Source of the DNA: Oceanospirillaceae bacterium | Lineage (GTDB): Bacteria > Pseudomonadota > Gammaproteobacteria > Pseudomonadales > Balneatricaceae | Direction: 5' to 3' | DNA length: 64,000 bases | Assembly: GCA_013215375.1 (NCBI GenBank) | Contig: JABSRB010000012.1 | Location: 62,001-126,000, forward strand | Shown: piece after piece, positions 1 to 8,591 of the stretch | How the letters are laid out: every line of letters starts with the position of its first letter | Numbering within the stretch: position 1 is the stretch's first letter | Program-made: the position numbers and the translations under genes | Notes under the pieces: model-generated | What the model saw: the letters and a program-made list of their open reading frames with translations, nothing else | Databases searched by the model: none | What the model was told of the DNA's origin: nothing

Positions 1-1
1 C

Positions 2-649
2 GAGGCAGAAGATGGCGATGATGCCATTGCGATAGTGAAAGAAAAGTCCATTGATTCCGTGGTAATGGATCTGCAAATGGCACGTACTAATGGCGTTGAT
101 GCCGCCAAGAAAATCTGGCGAGATTTCCCTAATACCCGTATTCTATTTTGGTCAAACTATTCCGGAGAAGCTTATGTTCGGGGAGTTTCTCGTATTGTGC
201 CAAAGGGCGCTGTATATGGTTATCTGATTAAATCTGCCAGTGAAGAGAGCTTAGAACTCGCGGTACGTGGGATTTTTCTACAAGATCAATGCATTGTTGA
301 TCGCGAGGTACGTGGCATTCAAATGCGCACCGAAAACACTTTAGAGGGTTTAACCGATGCCGAATTTGAAGTGCTTTACGATATCGCTGTAGGGATGACA
401 GATCATTCCATTGCCTGCATGAGAAATATGTCAACGCGGGGTGTGCAAAGTCGCTTAAAACATCTATATGATAAGTTGATCTTAGATAGTAAAGAGCAAA
501 CGCCGGATATTGGACCGCTTTACAATTCTAGAACCCGCGCAGTGGCCATCGCTCTGTCTAGAGGTTTATTAAATGTCGAGGGCCTGAAAGCTCGGCAGGC
601 TGATCTAGATCGTTGGTTGTCTAGTGTGCGCCCAAGTACGCACTCGTAA
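2..649 (+). CDS. LuxR-type response regulator, 5' end outside window
   Basis: The reading frame is open to the left edge, so the N-terminus is missing; a GTG at 35 is an internal codon, not the start. The visible part begins inside a receiver domain: the acidic stretch EAEDGDDA is followed by VVMDLQM, whose Asp is the expected phosphorylation site, and a Lys in IVPKG fits the conserved receiver lysine. The C-terminal part (LTDAEFEVLYDIAVGMTDHS onward) has the spacing of a LuxR/GerE helix-turn-helix, although it is divergent. It probably acts as a DNA-binding response regulator in the cytoplasm. Its kinase and targets are not visible. The next gene starts 61 bp downstream on the same strand. 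Confidence 0.75.
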   Translation, partial: EAEDGDDAIAIVKEKSIDSVVMDLQMARTNGVDAAKKIWRDFPNTRILFWSNYSGEAYVRGVSRIVPKGAVYGYLIKSASEESLELAVRGIFLQDQCIVDREVRGIQMRTENTLEGLTDAEFEVLYDIAVGMTDHSIACMRNMSTRGVQSRLKHLYDKLILDSKEQTPDIGPLYNSRTRAVAIALSRGLLNVEGLKARQADLDRWLSSVRPSTHS

Positions 650-710
650 CGAGGCTGATCCAATCGTTCGAAATAAACTAGCTTTTAAGTATTAAATCGG
701 GGAACAGAGC

Positions 711-1169
711 GTGATTAAATCTCTATTAATTTTATCTTTAAGTTTTTTCTCAGTACTACTGCAAGCGGAACCTGTGAGTAAAAGTTATTGGGGAGATAAA
801 GCCATAGGCAGCCATGACACCGTGGCATACCATCAAGATGCGGTTAAAAAAGCACATAAAGCTGTCACAGGCAACCAACAATTTATCGTTAAATACAGCG
901 GCGCTAATTGGTATTTTGTCTCTGCCGCATCCGCGGCAAAATTTGCACAAGATCCAGATAAATATAAACCACTGTTCAATGGTTTTTGTGCCAATGCCTT
1001 AAGCTTAGGAGAAGGACTAGTGCCAACCAACGGTAAAATTTGGGAGTTCTTCGGTGATCAACTGCATCTGTTTTATGCAGAAGCCGGTCGGCAGCGCTGG
1101 TTAACGGGTGATTGGCAGCAGTACCAACAAGTGGCGCACAGTGCTTGGGCGGGTTTAAAAGATAAATAA
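711..1169 (+). CDS. secreted YHS-domain protein
   Basis: A 152-residue protein with a GTG start at 711. The first about 20 residues form a signal peptide (hydrophobic core LLILSLSFFSVLLQ, then AEP), so it is probably periplasmic. Residues about 25-95 match the YHS family pattern: a GYD-like segment (IGSHDTVAYH), a KYSGANWYFVSAASAAKF segment and a DPDKYKPLFNGFCA segment. YHS domains are small modules often found with metal or redox proteins; no specific role can be assigned here. It precedes a long hairpin between two convergent genes. Confidence 0.8.
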   Translation: MIKSLLILSLSFFSVLLQAEPVSKSYWGDKAIGSHDTVAYHQDAVKKAHKAVTGNQQFIVKYSGANWYFVSAASAAKFAQDPDKYKPLFNGFCANALSLGEGLVPTNGKIWEFFGDQLHLFYAEAGRQRWLTGDWQQYQQVAHSAWAGLKDK

Positions 1170-1198
1170 TTACTTAGAGAAGGCTGTTTAACAAAAGC

Positions 1199-1237
1199 GC
1201 CCTATCTTGTTTATTTTATGAATAAAAAAGATAAGGC
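1199..1237. terminator. long hairpin between convergent genes
   Basis: Arms GCCCTATCTT and AAGATAAGGC enclose an inner TTTATT/AATAAA stem with a 5-nt loop; one mismatch per arm. It lies between the YHS gene (plus) and the second phnE (minus), the position of a bidirectional terminator. There is no strong T-run beyond the stem, so intrinsic termination is inferred. Confidence 0.55.
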
Positions 1238-1259
1238 ACTCTACTGTTAAGCGCCCTGG

Positions 1260-2057
1260 TTAAATCATTCTTTTACGGATATTAACCACTAGTACTTCAG
1301 CCATAATCACTACGGCAAAAATAGCCAGTAGCGAAGTAGCCACTTGCTGCCACTGGAATAAATTCATCGAATCATTTAATACCACGCCAATCCCACCTGC
1401 CCCCACTAAACCTAATACGGCAGATTCGCGCACGTTAATATCCCAGCGAAACAACACGATGCTGTAAAACGCTGGCATCACTTGCGGCCAATAACCTTTG
1501 CACATCACCGCTCCCCAGGGTGCACCCGTGGCGCGCAGTGCCTCTATAGTGCCCATATCAATTTCCTCCAGCGCTTCTGCCAACAATTTACCGACAAAAC
1601 CTACCGAGCGAAAAGCAATAGCAAGTACCCCCGCAAGTACACCTGGGCCAAATATAGCGACAAACAACAGTGCCCAAACCAGCGAATTTACCGACCTTGA
1701 AGAGACTAAGAAAAACCTGGCAATCCAATGTGCAATAGGTGATGCAACGATGTTGGAAGCATTGATCAGCGCCAGTGGAATAGCGATGAACAACGTCACT
1801 AAAGTGCCTAGCGTTGCTATATTTAAGGTCTCTATAATAGCGGCGTGTACCGTTAACGGGTAAAAGGCGATATCGATGGGCCACATTCTGTTGAACATAT
1901 CCATCATTTGTTCCGGCGCATCATAGAAAAACTCAGGGATAATTTCTACGCTGCGCATCGACATAACCAGTGCGAGCATAAACAGCAGATAGACACTAAA
2001 ACGCGAGAGTTTTTCTTTGAGGGTGAAACGTTGCCAATGGTGATCTATTTGCGACAT
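1260..2057 (-). CDS. phnE: phosphonate-type ABC transporter permease (second PhnE)
   Basis: A 265-residue inner-membrane permease. It has an N-terminal transmembrane segment (LLFMLALVMSMRSVEI), a core of four to five further segments, and the EAL-type coupling loop EALRATGAPWGAVMCKGYWP that contacts the ATPase. The ending VGAGGIGVVLNDSM is characteristic of PhnE. It overlaps the upstream permease gene by 13 bp, implying translational coupling. Two PhnE paralogues together with PhnC and PhnD make a complete importer for phosphonate, phosphite or a related oxyanion; the substrate cannot be told from the sequence. No C-P lyase, phnWX or ptxD gene lies in the window. Confidence 0.88.
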   Translation of the reverse strand: MSQIDHHWQRFTLKEKLSRFSVYLLFMLALVMSMRSVEIIPEFFYDAPEQMMDMFNRMWPIDIAFYPLTVHAAIIETLNIATLGTLVTLFIAIPLALINASNIVASPIAHWIARFFLVSSRSVNSLVWALLFVAIFGPGVLAGVLAIAFRSVGFVGKLLAEALEEIDMGTIEALRATGAPWGAVMCKGYWPQVMPAFYSIVLFRWDINVRESAVLGLVGAGGIGVVLNDSMNLFQWQQVATSLLAIFAVVIMAEVLVVNIRKRMI

Positions 2058-2854
2058 TGAAAAACCGTCCTAATCAAGGTTGATAAAAATTCCCAGAATA
2101 AAATAAGCGCGATAATTGTGATTAATATCGCCGCGACAAAATCATAATCAAAACGCTGAAAAGCGGAGAATAAAGTCCCGCCTAAACCACCGGCACCAAC
2201 GATACCGACCATGGTTGAATTGCGTAGATTAGAGTCAAACTGGTAAGTGGCAAAGCCAATAAAACGCGAGAATACCTGTGGCACGACCGAGAACAAGATG
2301 ACATTAATAAACCCAGCGCCTGTTGCCTGAATCGCTTCTACTTGTTTAAAAGAGATTTCCTCTATCGCTTCGGCAAACAACTTAGCAATAAAACCAATAG
2401 TGGCAATGATTAAAGTCAAAATACCAGCCAAGGCACCAAAACCTACCGTTTTAACAAACAAAATGGCGATGATAACGGGATGGAAAGACCGGCATATCGC
2501 AATAAAGCCCCGCACGGGTATAGTCACCCAGTTAGGCATGAAATTTCTCGCGGCCAACAAACCAATGAACAGTGAGAAAAAAATGCCCACGGTACTGGCA
2601 ATCACCGCTATTTCCAAGCTCTCGATTAAGCCTTCTAACAGTAATTTCCAGCGCTCAAAGTTAGGGGGAAACATCCTATCGAGGAGTTTATCGGCATGTC
2701 CTAATCCTTCAATAAAGCGCTGCCAGTCTAATCCCAAGGTATTGATCGAATACACCAGATAAATAATAGCAACGATACTAAGTACACTGTGCCAAGGTTT
2801 ACGTGGAAAAGGGTTGGCATGTACTGTGGTGGGTACAGCTTTTAATCCAGCCAT
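2045..2854 (-). CDS. phnE: phosphonate-type ABC transporter permease (first PhnE)
   Basis: A 269-residue membrane permease of the PhnE family, paralogous to the downstream gene. It carries the coupling loop EAIQATGAGFINVILFSVVP and the C-terminal signature MVGIVGAGGLGGTLFSAF. An N-terminal transmembrane helix at about residues 21-38 is followed by a periplasmic stretch and the permease core. It overlaps phnC upstream by 13 bp and the second phnE by 13 bp, so the three genes are almost certainly co-translated. The two permeases probably form a heterodimer. Confidence 0.88.
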   Translation of the reverse strand: MAGLKAVPTTVHANPFPRKPWHSVLSIVAIIYLVYSINTLGLDWQRFIEGLGHADKLLDRMFPPNFERWKLLLEGLIESLEIAVIASTVGIFFSLFIGLLAARNFMPNWVTIPVRGFIAICRSFHPVIIAILFVKTVGFGALAGILTLIIATIGFIAKLFAEAIEEISFKQVEAIQATGAGFINVILFSVVPQVFSRFIGFATYQFDSNLRNSTMVGIVGAGGLGGTLFSAFQRFDYDFVAAILITIIALILFWEFLSTLIRTVFQCRK

Positions 2855-3609
2855 GACTCTCCCCCATATATTTGCTTCAAAATATCATCACTGATGTCTT
2901 GTGGTGGTCCATCGTAAATAATGTAGCCATTGGACATACCGATAATGCGCTTGGCAAAGCGTTGCGCCAATTTCACATCGTGCATATTGACCAGCGCCGG
3001 GATGTTTTTCTCTGCTGCAAAGCGCTCTAGCAGCGACATGATCTCTACGGCGGTTTTAGGGTCAAGTGATGAGGTGGGCTCATCGGCTAAGATAATACGG
3101 GGGTCCTGCATCACAGCACGGGCAATGCCCACTCGCTGGCGCTGCCCGCCCGACAAACTATCGGCACGTTTATGGGCTTGATCAGTGAGGCCCACCGCTG
3201 CCAATAACTCGAACGCGGTATTTATATCTTGCTGGCTGTATTTTCTACGCCAAGCTTGCCATGAGCTCATATAACCTAATCGGCCACTGAGCACATTTTC
3301 GATCACACTGAGGCGCTCTACTAAATTATATTCTTGAAAAACCATCGCCACTTGACGACGCAATTGACGCAGTTTTTTACCGCTGGCATTGGAACTGTCT
3401 TGGCTATTAATTATAATTTTGCCCCCGCTGGGGGTTACTAGGCGATTTATGCATCTTAATAAGGTGCTTTTACCTGTACCAGAGGGGCCGATAATCGCGA
3501 TGATGCCGGGTTGCTCTATGCTGAAACTAATCCCTTTCAGAATAGGAATGCCTTGGGTGTATTCTTTTTTTAAATCTTTGATATCTAGGTAGCTTTGCAT
3601 TGCTGTCAT
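2842..3609 (-). CDS. phnC: phosphonate-type ABC transporter ATP-binding protein PhnC
   Basis: A 255-residue ABC ATPase with Walker A GPSGTGKST, signature LSGGQRQRVGIARA, Walker B RIILADEPTSSLDP and an H-loop in VNMHDV. The length and the VFQEYNLVERLSVIENVL region are typical of PhnC. I place the start at the ATG at 3609 because AGGA lies eight bases upstream; an in-frame ATG at 3660 has no ribosome-binding site and would add an atypical 17-residue extension. It provides energy for the two PhnE permeases. It is separated from phnD by about 170 bp holding a stem-loop, unlike the tight overlaps downstream. Confidence 0.9.
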   Translation of the reverse strand: MTAMQSYLDIKDLKKEYTQGIPILKGISFSIEQPGIIAIIGPSGTGKSTLLRCINRLVTPSGGKIIINSQDSSNASGKKLRQLRRQVAMVFQEYNLVERLSVIENVLSGRLGYMSSWQAWRRKYSQQDINTAFELLAAVGLTDQAHKRADSLSGGQRQRVGIARAVMQDPRIILADEPTSSLDPKTAVEIMSLLERFAAEKNIPALVNMHDVKLAQRFAKRIIGMSNGYIIYDGPPQDISDDILKQIYGGESWLD

Positions 3610-3674
3610 CGCTTGAGTCCTAAAGTAATATTTGACGGAAAATGGCTTAAAGATATTCATCTATCGGATGTCGT

Positions 3675-3700
3675 TGGCGAGTAGCTAAAGCTACCCGCCA
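3675..3700. other. intercistronic stem-loop between phnD and phnC
   Basis: Arms TGGCG-A-GTAGCT and AGCTAC-C-CGCCA form a 12-pair stem with one A/C mismatch and a two-base loop. There is no U-run after it on the minus strand. Stem-loops at this place in binding-protein operons often protect the upstream mRNA, so phnD might be made in excess over phnC and phnE; that is inference. Confidence 0.55.
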
Positions 3701-3783
3701 CACTAAAACAGGACAAATGTGTCTGAAGTTGTCAGATCAGTTGGTCAGCGATAGATGAATGTGAAACATTGATGAACGCGTTT

Positions 3784-4839
3784 TTAACCCGCTTTCTGTG
3801 CCGCTAGTGCCTTGGCACGTTTTTTAGCCGCCTTTGCCGCATCTTTTTCTGCCAATTTCTTAAGACCTTTCTTGGTGTAAGCAGTACCTGTGGCGTGTGC
3901 AATATCACGAATCACTGCCCAGTCTTGTTGATAAGTGACAGGGTAAAAACGATCGGCGCCGCCAAAGGTTTTAGACATTTCTGCAGAGAAGCGGAAGGTT
4001 GAAAATGCCTCTTTGATTTTAGCGACCAGCTCAGGTTTTAGATCGTGTGCATAACCAAAAGAAGAAGTGGGAAAACGTGGGCTAGTGTAGATAATGCGGA
4101 AGTCATCACCATTGATGCGACCCGCGCTAACCATGCGATTAAACACATCAGATGCGACGGGTGCTGCGTCGTAATCTCCGGATAATACGCCCATGATTGA
4201 CTGATCGTGCTTGCCCGAGTACTTTACTTTGTAATCTTTATCAGGGGTTATTCCCTCACTCGGGAACAGCGCACGCGGTGCTAAATTACCTGAGTTAGAA
4301 GAGGCAGATGTATGAGCAACTAACTTGCCTTTCAAATCGGCCATGGTTTTAATCGGGCTGTCTTTCTTGACGATAGTAATCAGGTTGTAACCTTGAAAAC
4401 CATCGGCAGTGCCTTTCACTGCGAGGGGCACAAAGCCACCCAAATTTACCGCATAGCCGGTAGGGCCGGTCGAGAAACCAGCGATGTGTAACCGCCCAGA
4501 GCGTATTGCTTCCACTTCTGCAGCATTAGAGTGAACGGTGTAATAAACCACTTTTTTACCGGTTAAAGCGCTTAAATGCTGTTGAAAGTCGGCAAAGGCA
4601 TCTTTGTAGACAGCGGGATCTTCAACGGGAGTGTAGGTAAAAACTAAGGTGCTTGGATCGCGCCATTTACTGGCATCCTTTGGAGAATCTGCCACTAAAT
4701 CTTTATTTTCATCGCAGTATTTATCATCCAATACGCCTCTGTGTGCGCATTCACTAGCTTGTACCAAGCTTGCGCTCAAAGACAGCGAGCCCAGCAGCAA
4801 TAGCCCAGGTAAAAATTTTGCTATGTAAGATGTATTCAT
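3784..4839 (-). CDS. phnD: PhnD-family periplasmic oxyanion-binding protein
   Basis: A 351-residue protein with an N-terminal signal peptide (LLLLGSLSLSASLVQA then SECAHRG). The core matches PhnD-type binding proteins for phosphonate or phosphite: FTYTPVEDPAVYKDAF near the start, AHTSASSNSGNL at the ligand loop, and a YDAAPVASDVF segment. The C-terminal about 25 residues are an unusual Lys/Ala-rich tail of unknown use. The start has a good ribosome-binding site (AAAGG, seven bases). It is the first gene of the importer operon and follows a sigma-54-type promoter. The ligand is unknown: phosphonates, phosphite and hypophosphite are all bound by members of this family. Confidence 0.85.
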   Translation of the reverse strand: MNTSYIAKFLPGLLLLGSLSLSASLVQASECAHRGVLDDKYCDENKDLVADSPKDASKWRDPSTLVFTYTPVEDPAVYKDAFADFQQHLSALTGKKVVYYTVHSNAAEVEAIRSGRLHIAGFSTGPTGYAVNLGGFVPLAVKGTADGFQGYNLITIVKKDSPIKTMADLKGKLVAHTSASSNSGNLAPRALFPSEGITPDKDYKVKYSGKHDQSIMGVLSGDYDAAPVASDVFNRMVSAGRINGDDFRIIYTSPRFPTSSFGYAHDLKPELVAKIKEAFSTFRFSAEMSKTFGGADRFYPVTYQQDWAVIRDIAHATGTAYTKKGLKKLAEKDAAKAAKKRAKALAAQKAG

Positions 4840-4912
4840 TATATTACCTTTAATTTTTGTTGTTGTTATAGCCTTGATTCAGGCGAGTAATAGAATTACT
4901 CATTCTATACAT

Positions 4913-4928
4913 TGCAAGTGAAATGCCA
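4913..4928 (-). promoter_or_regulatory. sigma-54 (-24/-12) promoter for phnD
   Basis: Read on the minus strand the sequence is TGGCATTTCACTTGCA: the -24 element TGGCA and the -12 element TTGCA at the exact spacing of the RpoN consensus (TGGCAYG-N4-TTGCW), one base off in the first box. Transcription would start near 4902, about 60 bases upstream of phnD. The adjacent genes encode a sigma-54-dependent activator and its kinase, which supports the call. Confidence 0.8.
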
Positions 4929-4993
4929 AATCGTATAAATTGTTAAAATTCAAACAGTTAAATATTTAACATTATTAATAAACACTATAAATC

Positions 4994-5044
4994 AGACATA
5001 ATTGTCCGTTTTAATGATGGCTATTTCTCATAAATGTCTGAAAT
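4994..5044 (-). promoter_or_regulatory. possible activator-binding sites upstream of the sigma-54 promoter
   Basis: GACA-TAAT-TGTC at 4995-5006 is an inverted repeat, and a related half-site TGTCTGA lies at 5035-5041. Both are 65-125 bp upstream of the -24 element, where enhancer sites of DctD-type regulators normally sit. Assigning them to the neighbouring regulator is inference. Confidence 0.35.
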
Positions 5045-5045
5045 T

Positions 5046-6380
5046 TCATTTATAAAAATTTTTATCTAACTGGTGTTTTTTCATTTTCCGATACAATGTT
5101 TTAGTGGTTAAATTAAGCAATTGTGCCGCCTGACTAACCTGGCCATTGGCATTTTTTAGGCCCTGTTCTAACAGTACCCGTTCAAACTGCACCATGCGTG
5201 CCTCATAATTTGCTTGATCTGCATTCACTGCGCTCACAGCACTTTGCTCAATGCCTAAAACAAAACGATCGGCGGTGTTTTTAAGCTCGCGTACATTGCC
5301 AGGCCAGGTATGTTGCATCAGTAAATCGGTAAACTGGGCACTAGCGACTGGCATAGCAGCGTTATATTCTAGGCAAGCTTTATTCACGTAATGCCAAAAT
5401 AGCGGTAATATATCTTCAACACGCTCACTCAAAGGCGCGATAGTGATGGATGCCACATTTAAACGATAAAATAAGTCTTTTCTAAACTTCCCCTGATCAC
5501 CAAGCACCTCAAGATCATCTTTACTGGCGGCGATCACGGTCATTTTGACAGCAATGGTTTGAGTGCTCCCCACCCTCTCTATGCTGCGTTCCTGTAATAC
5601 CCGCAACAGTTTTATCTGTACTGATATCGGCATGGATTCGATTTCATCCAAAAATAAAGTACCGCCATCTGCCGCTTCGATTTTTCCGATATGACGTTTA
5701 TTCGCACCGGTAAAAGAGCCCGCTTCATGGCCAAACAACTCACTTTCAATCAAACTCTCGCTCATACCGCCACAGTTGATGGCGATAAAACGTCGCTCTC
5801 GCCTATCACTGTATTGATGCAAAGCACGGGCAACTATGTCTTTGCCAGCTCCAGTGGCACCGTAAATGATCGTGTCCACATTGCTTTTAGACAGTGCTAT
5901 CACTTGCTTACGTATCGCCTTGATAGAAGCTGATTCGCCGATAATGAATTTATCGATACCCGATAATTGTTGTAAATTTTGTTTTAACTGCCGGTTTTCC
6001 AGTATCAATGCTCTTTTATCCACGGCGCGGCGCAACTGGCTGATTAGGTACTCAGGCTGTAACGGTTTTTCAAGAAAGTCATAAGCGCCCTCGCGCATGG
6101 CCTGCATAGCCATCGGAATATCTCCATGACCACTCATCAACAGTACTGGGATGTCACTGTCTAATAGTTGCAAACGATTTAACAGGGACATACCATCCAT
6201 TTTAGGCATGCGTACATCGGTTAAGACCACCGCAGCGCTTTCAGGGGCTAAACTGCTCAATGCGTCTTGTGCACGCTGATAGCTGCGCACTTTAAACCCC
6301 TCCAATGTCAGCATTTCGGCAAGTGCTTCAATTATTTCGCTGTCATCATCAATGATAACTACATACATTTCTTGTTTCAT
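5046..6380 (-). CDS. sigma-54-dependent response regulator (DctD-like)
   Basis: A 444-residue activator: receiver domain (residues about 5-120, Asp55 in LTDVRMPKMDG), AAA+ domain (Walker A GATGAGKD; GSFTGA loop; Walker B TLFLDEIE) and a C-terminal Fis-type helix-turn-helix (QVSQAAQLLNLTTKTLYRKM). The GSFTGA loop differs from the usual GAFTGA by Ala to Ser. I place the start at 6380: its ATG overlaps the kinase stop as ATGA, and the receiver begins immediately after it. The gene order kinase-regulator-importer and the -24/-12 promoter in front of phnD suggest that it activates the phn operon with RpoN. Confidence 0.9.
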   Translation of the reverse strand: MKQEMYVVIIDDDSEIIEALAEMLTLEGFKVRSYQRAQDALSSLAPESAAVVLTDVRMPKMDGMSLLNRLQLLDSDIPVLLMSGHGDIPMAMQAMREGAYDFLEKPLQPEYLISQLRRAVDKRALILENRQLKQNLQQLSGIDKFIIGESASIKAIRKQVIALSKSNVDTIIYGATGAGKDIVARALHQYSDRRERRFIAINCGGMSESLIESELFGHEAGSFTGANKRHIGKIEAADGGTLFLDEIESMPISVQIKLLRVLQERSIERVGSTQTIAVKMTVIAASKDDLEVLGDQGKFRKDLFYRLNVASITIAPLSERVEDILPLFWHYVNKACLEYNAAMPVASAQFTDLLMQHTWPGNVRELKNTADRFVLGIEQSAVSAVNADQANYEARMVQFERVLLEQGLKNANGQVSQAAQLLNLTTKTLYRKMKKHQLDKNFYK

Positions 6381-8287
6381 ACCGCCTCTGCTAGCTTTAA
6401 AATTACCGTAAAACAACTGCCAGACCCCAGAGTCGATGACACTTGTATTTGACCGCCAAACCCTTGCACTATGCTCTCACTAATGGACAGCCCAAGCCCC
6501 AGCCCTTCCCCTGATTCTCGGTGGGTATAAAAGGGATTAAACACCGCTGTTAAGTGCTCCGGTGCGATGCCGATACCATTGTCAGTCACTTGCAAGTACA
6601 GCAAATCTGTTTTTGGTATGACTTTAATGGTTATATCGCGCTTTGCACAATCTTGCGTCGCATCAATCGCATTACTAAGTAGGTTCACCAATACTTGCTC
6701 TAATCGTATTGGCTCTGCCAAAACCGCGGGAGTGTCAGCACTTGGCGCATAACAGATCTGACAGTGTTGATCGCGCAACCTATTACTCATCAACTCCAAT
6801 GCCTCACCGATGACTTGGTGAATATCAACGGCTAACAGTTCTGTTCCCGCCCTATGAGTGAAGGATTTTAAATGACGAATAATCAGCCCGGTTTTTTTCA
6901 ACAGCGAGGCGATTTTACTGTGAGTGTGTTTTACCGCCTGTAACTCGCCTTTTGCTAAACGCAGCCCAGCGATGTGCAAATGGCTGCTAATCGCCGTTAA
7001 CGGCTGAGAAATCTCGTGGGTAATACCAACGCTAAGCTGGCCAAGCGCCGCCAGTTTAGCCGCTTGAATTAATTCATTTTGTGTCTCTTTCAGCTGTTTT
7101 TCAGCCTGTACCCGCTCCTCAATTTCTGCAGCCAAGCGTTTATTAGTGCGCTCAACCTCTATGGCAGTATTTTGAAAATGCTTTAAATCTCTGGCCATTG
7201 ACGACACTTCATCATTACCGACAATACGGATATCCGTATCTAATTTTGCCGAGGCAATCGAGCGCATATTGTGCTGTAATTCTAAAATACGCTGTAATAC
7301 ATTACGGCGCACATAAAACCAAGAGATAGCCAAGGCAACCAGGAAACTAGCCAAAGACAACACTAAGCTGCTTTGCATATTGCGGTTAATAGAGGCAATC
7401 TCGCGCTTTAAAGAATTGCCAATACGTTCATTAGTACTATCGGTATAAAGGTTAACTTGAGCCGCAAGTTGACGAATGTGATCTAAACTATTTTGTAATA
7501 AATAACTCTGCTGATAGCGTGAGTCCAATTGCTGATTTTGCAGTTTAAACAAATCGCCACTGCGGTTGCCAATGATCAGCAGCCGATTAAGTTGTGCCTG
7601 TAGCTCACTCCCAAAAAAGCGCTGCGGCGCCCGTGATAGATGCAGGTTTATCTGCGCCTCCATTACCTCTAAACGCAGGAAAGTATAATCTAACTGATTG
7701 AAAGTAGTATCATTAGCGGCCTTTTCGACTAAACCTGCGAAGTAGTGAAGCTTGTTGAGTACCGCTACTTTACCAGAGTCATTGTCCCAGCCAGGGAGCT
7801 GTTCAATGCCGGCGATTACTTGATTAAATAGCGGGAAAATACGTTGCGATTGCAGCTGTTGCTCGCGGTTTAACTGTTCGCGGCGCTCAACACTTTGGTA
7901 GAGCAAATTGACACTATTGCTAATCTGGGCAATCAGCTCACGAAAATAATGATCGTAATCCGCAAGGTTGCGCATCAGTACATCCATGCTAGAAATCGCA
8001 TCACTTAGCTGCGCCATCGCCTGCTGGCGCAATACATTTGACTCAGCAGTCACTAGCAGTGGTGCAGTAGCAACGATGAGACGACTTTTATCATTTAATC
8101 TCGCGGCGGCTTCAAGCCCTGGGATGTCTTGCTGTTGCAGTAGTTGTAACTTATCACGTAAGTTCAAAAACGTATGGGCTGATAATACACTCACCAAAAT
8201 AGTAATGGATGAGATCAGCACAAATGCCAGAAACAGTCGCCCACCAATACCTAAGTGCGGTAACCAACGCATTTTTTGTTTCTTCAT
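6377..8287 (-). CDS. membrane sensor histidine kinase (DctB-like)
   Basis: A 636-residue kinase. It has a transmembrane segment at about 17-40, a mostly helical periplasmic domain of about 260 residues, a second transmembrane segment (LVLSLASFLVALAISWFYV), a HAMP linker with a coiled coil, the phospho-acceptor box (GITHEISQPL) and a HATPase domain with N-box (NLLSNAID), G1 (DNGIGI) and G2 (GEGLGLGLSI). The HEISQPL box is the form seen in kinases that pair with sigma-54 regulators. It is coupled to the regulator by a 4-bp overlap. The periplasmic domain is not PAS-like by eye, so the signal is unknown; sensing the PhnD ligand or phosphorus status is a guess from context. Confidence 0.9.
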   Translation of the reverse strand: MKKQKMRWLPHLGIGGRLFLAFVLISSITILVSVLSAHTFLNLRDKLQLLQQQDIPGLEAAARLNDKSRLIVATAPLLVTAESNVLRQQAMAQLSDAISSMDVLMRNLADYDHYFRELIAQISNSVNLLYQSVERREQLNREQQLQSQRIFPLFNQVIAGIEQLPGWDNDSGKVAVLNKLHYFAGLVEKAANDTTFNQLDYTFLRLEVMEAQINLHLSRAPQRFFGSELQAQLNRLLIIGNRSGDLFKLQNQQLDSRYQQSYLLQNSLDHIRQLAAQVNLYTDSTNERIGNSLKREIASINRNMQSSLVLSLASFLVALAISWFYVRRNVLQRILELQHNMRSIASAKLDTDIRIVGNDEVSSMARDLKHFQNTAIEVERTNKRLAAEIEERVQAEKQLKETQNELIQAAKLAALGQLSVGITHEISQPLTAISSHLHIAGLRLAKGELQAVKHTHSKIASLLKKTGLIIRHLKSFTHRAGTELLAVDIHQVIGEALELMSNRLRDQHCQICYAPSADTPAVLAEPIRLEQVLVNLLSNAIDATQDCAKRDITIKVIPKTDLLYLQVTDNGIGIAPEHLTAVFNPFYTHRESGEGLGLGLSISESIVQGFGGQIQVSSTLGSGSCFTVILKLAEAV

Positions 8288-8591
8288 GTCTAGCCTGTTT
8301 TTTTATTGTTTTTATAACGATTGTTATCACTCTTGAATGCTTAACACATACGCCTTAGTGATCCGTTGAAAGATATTCACAAGATGAATTAATAACTCAA
8401 GTAATGCCTTTAATGCAATGATTTAATGGAATGTTTTTTGTGAACTGTTATGAATCGGTTGTCCAATAAGTATGTAAAGCGAGCAAGGTACAGTATGCAA
8501 TACAGGGAATGTTCATAACTGAGCAGTGGCTGATCCTTGTTAACCTCTCTAATGCAATTTGCATAGAAATATTCAATATCAAATGACGTAC
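8288..8591. other. 304-bp intergenic region upstream of the kinase gene
   Basis: AT-rich spacer between the kinase start and the end of the radical SAM gene. It should hold the kinase/regulator promoter on the minus strand. I see no clear -35/-10 pair, no -24/-12 pair and no coding frame. The kinase start has only a modest AGG six bases upstream. Confidence 0.4.

Noticed and set aside
1260-4839. Complete phosphonate degradation locus
   Set aside because: Only transport genes are present; no C-P lyase, phosphonatase or phosphite dehydrogenase gene was found in the window.
8520-8545. TGGCTGATCCTTGTT as a sigma-54 promoter near the kinase gene
   Set aside because: Spacing is one base short, the GC of the -12 box is missing, and it points away from the kinase gene.
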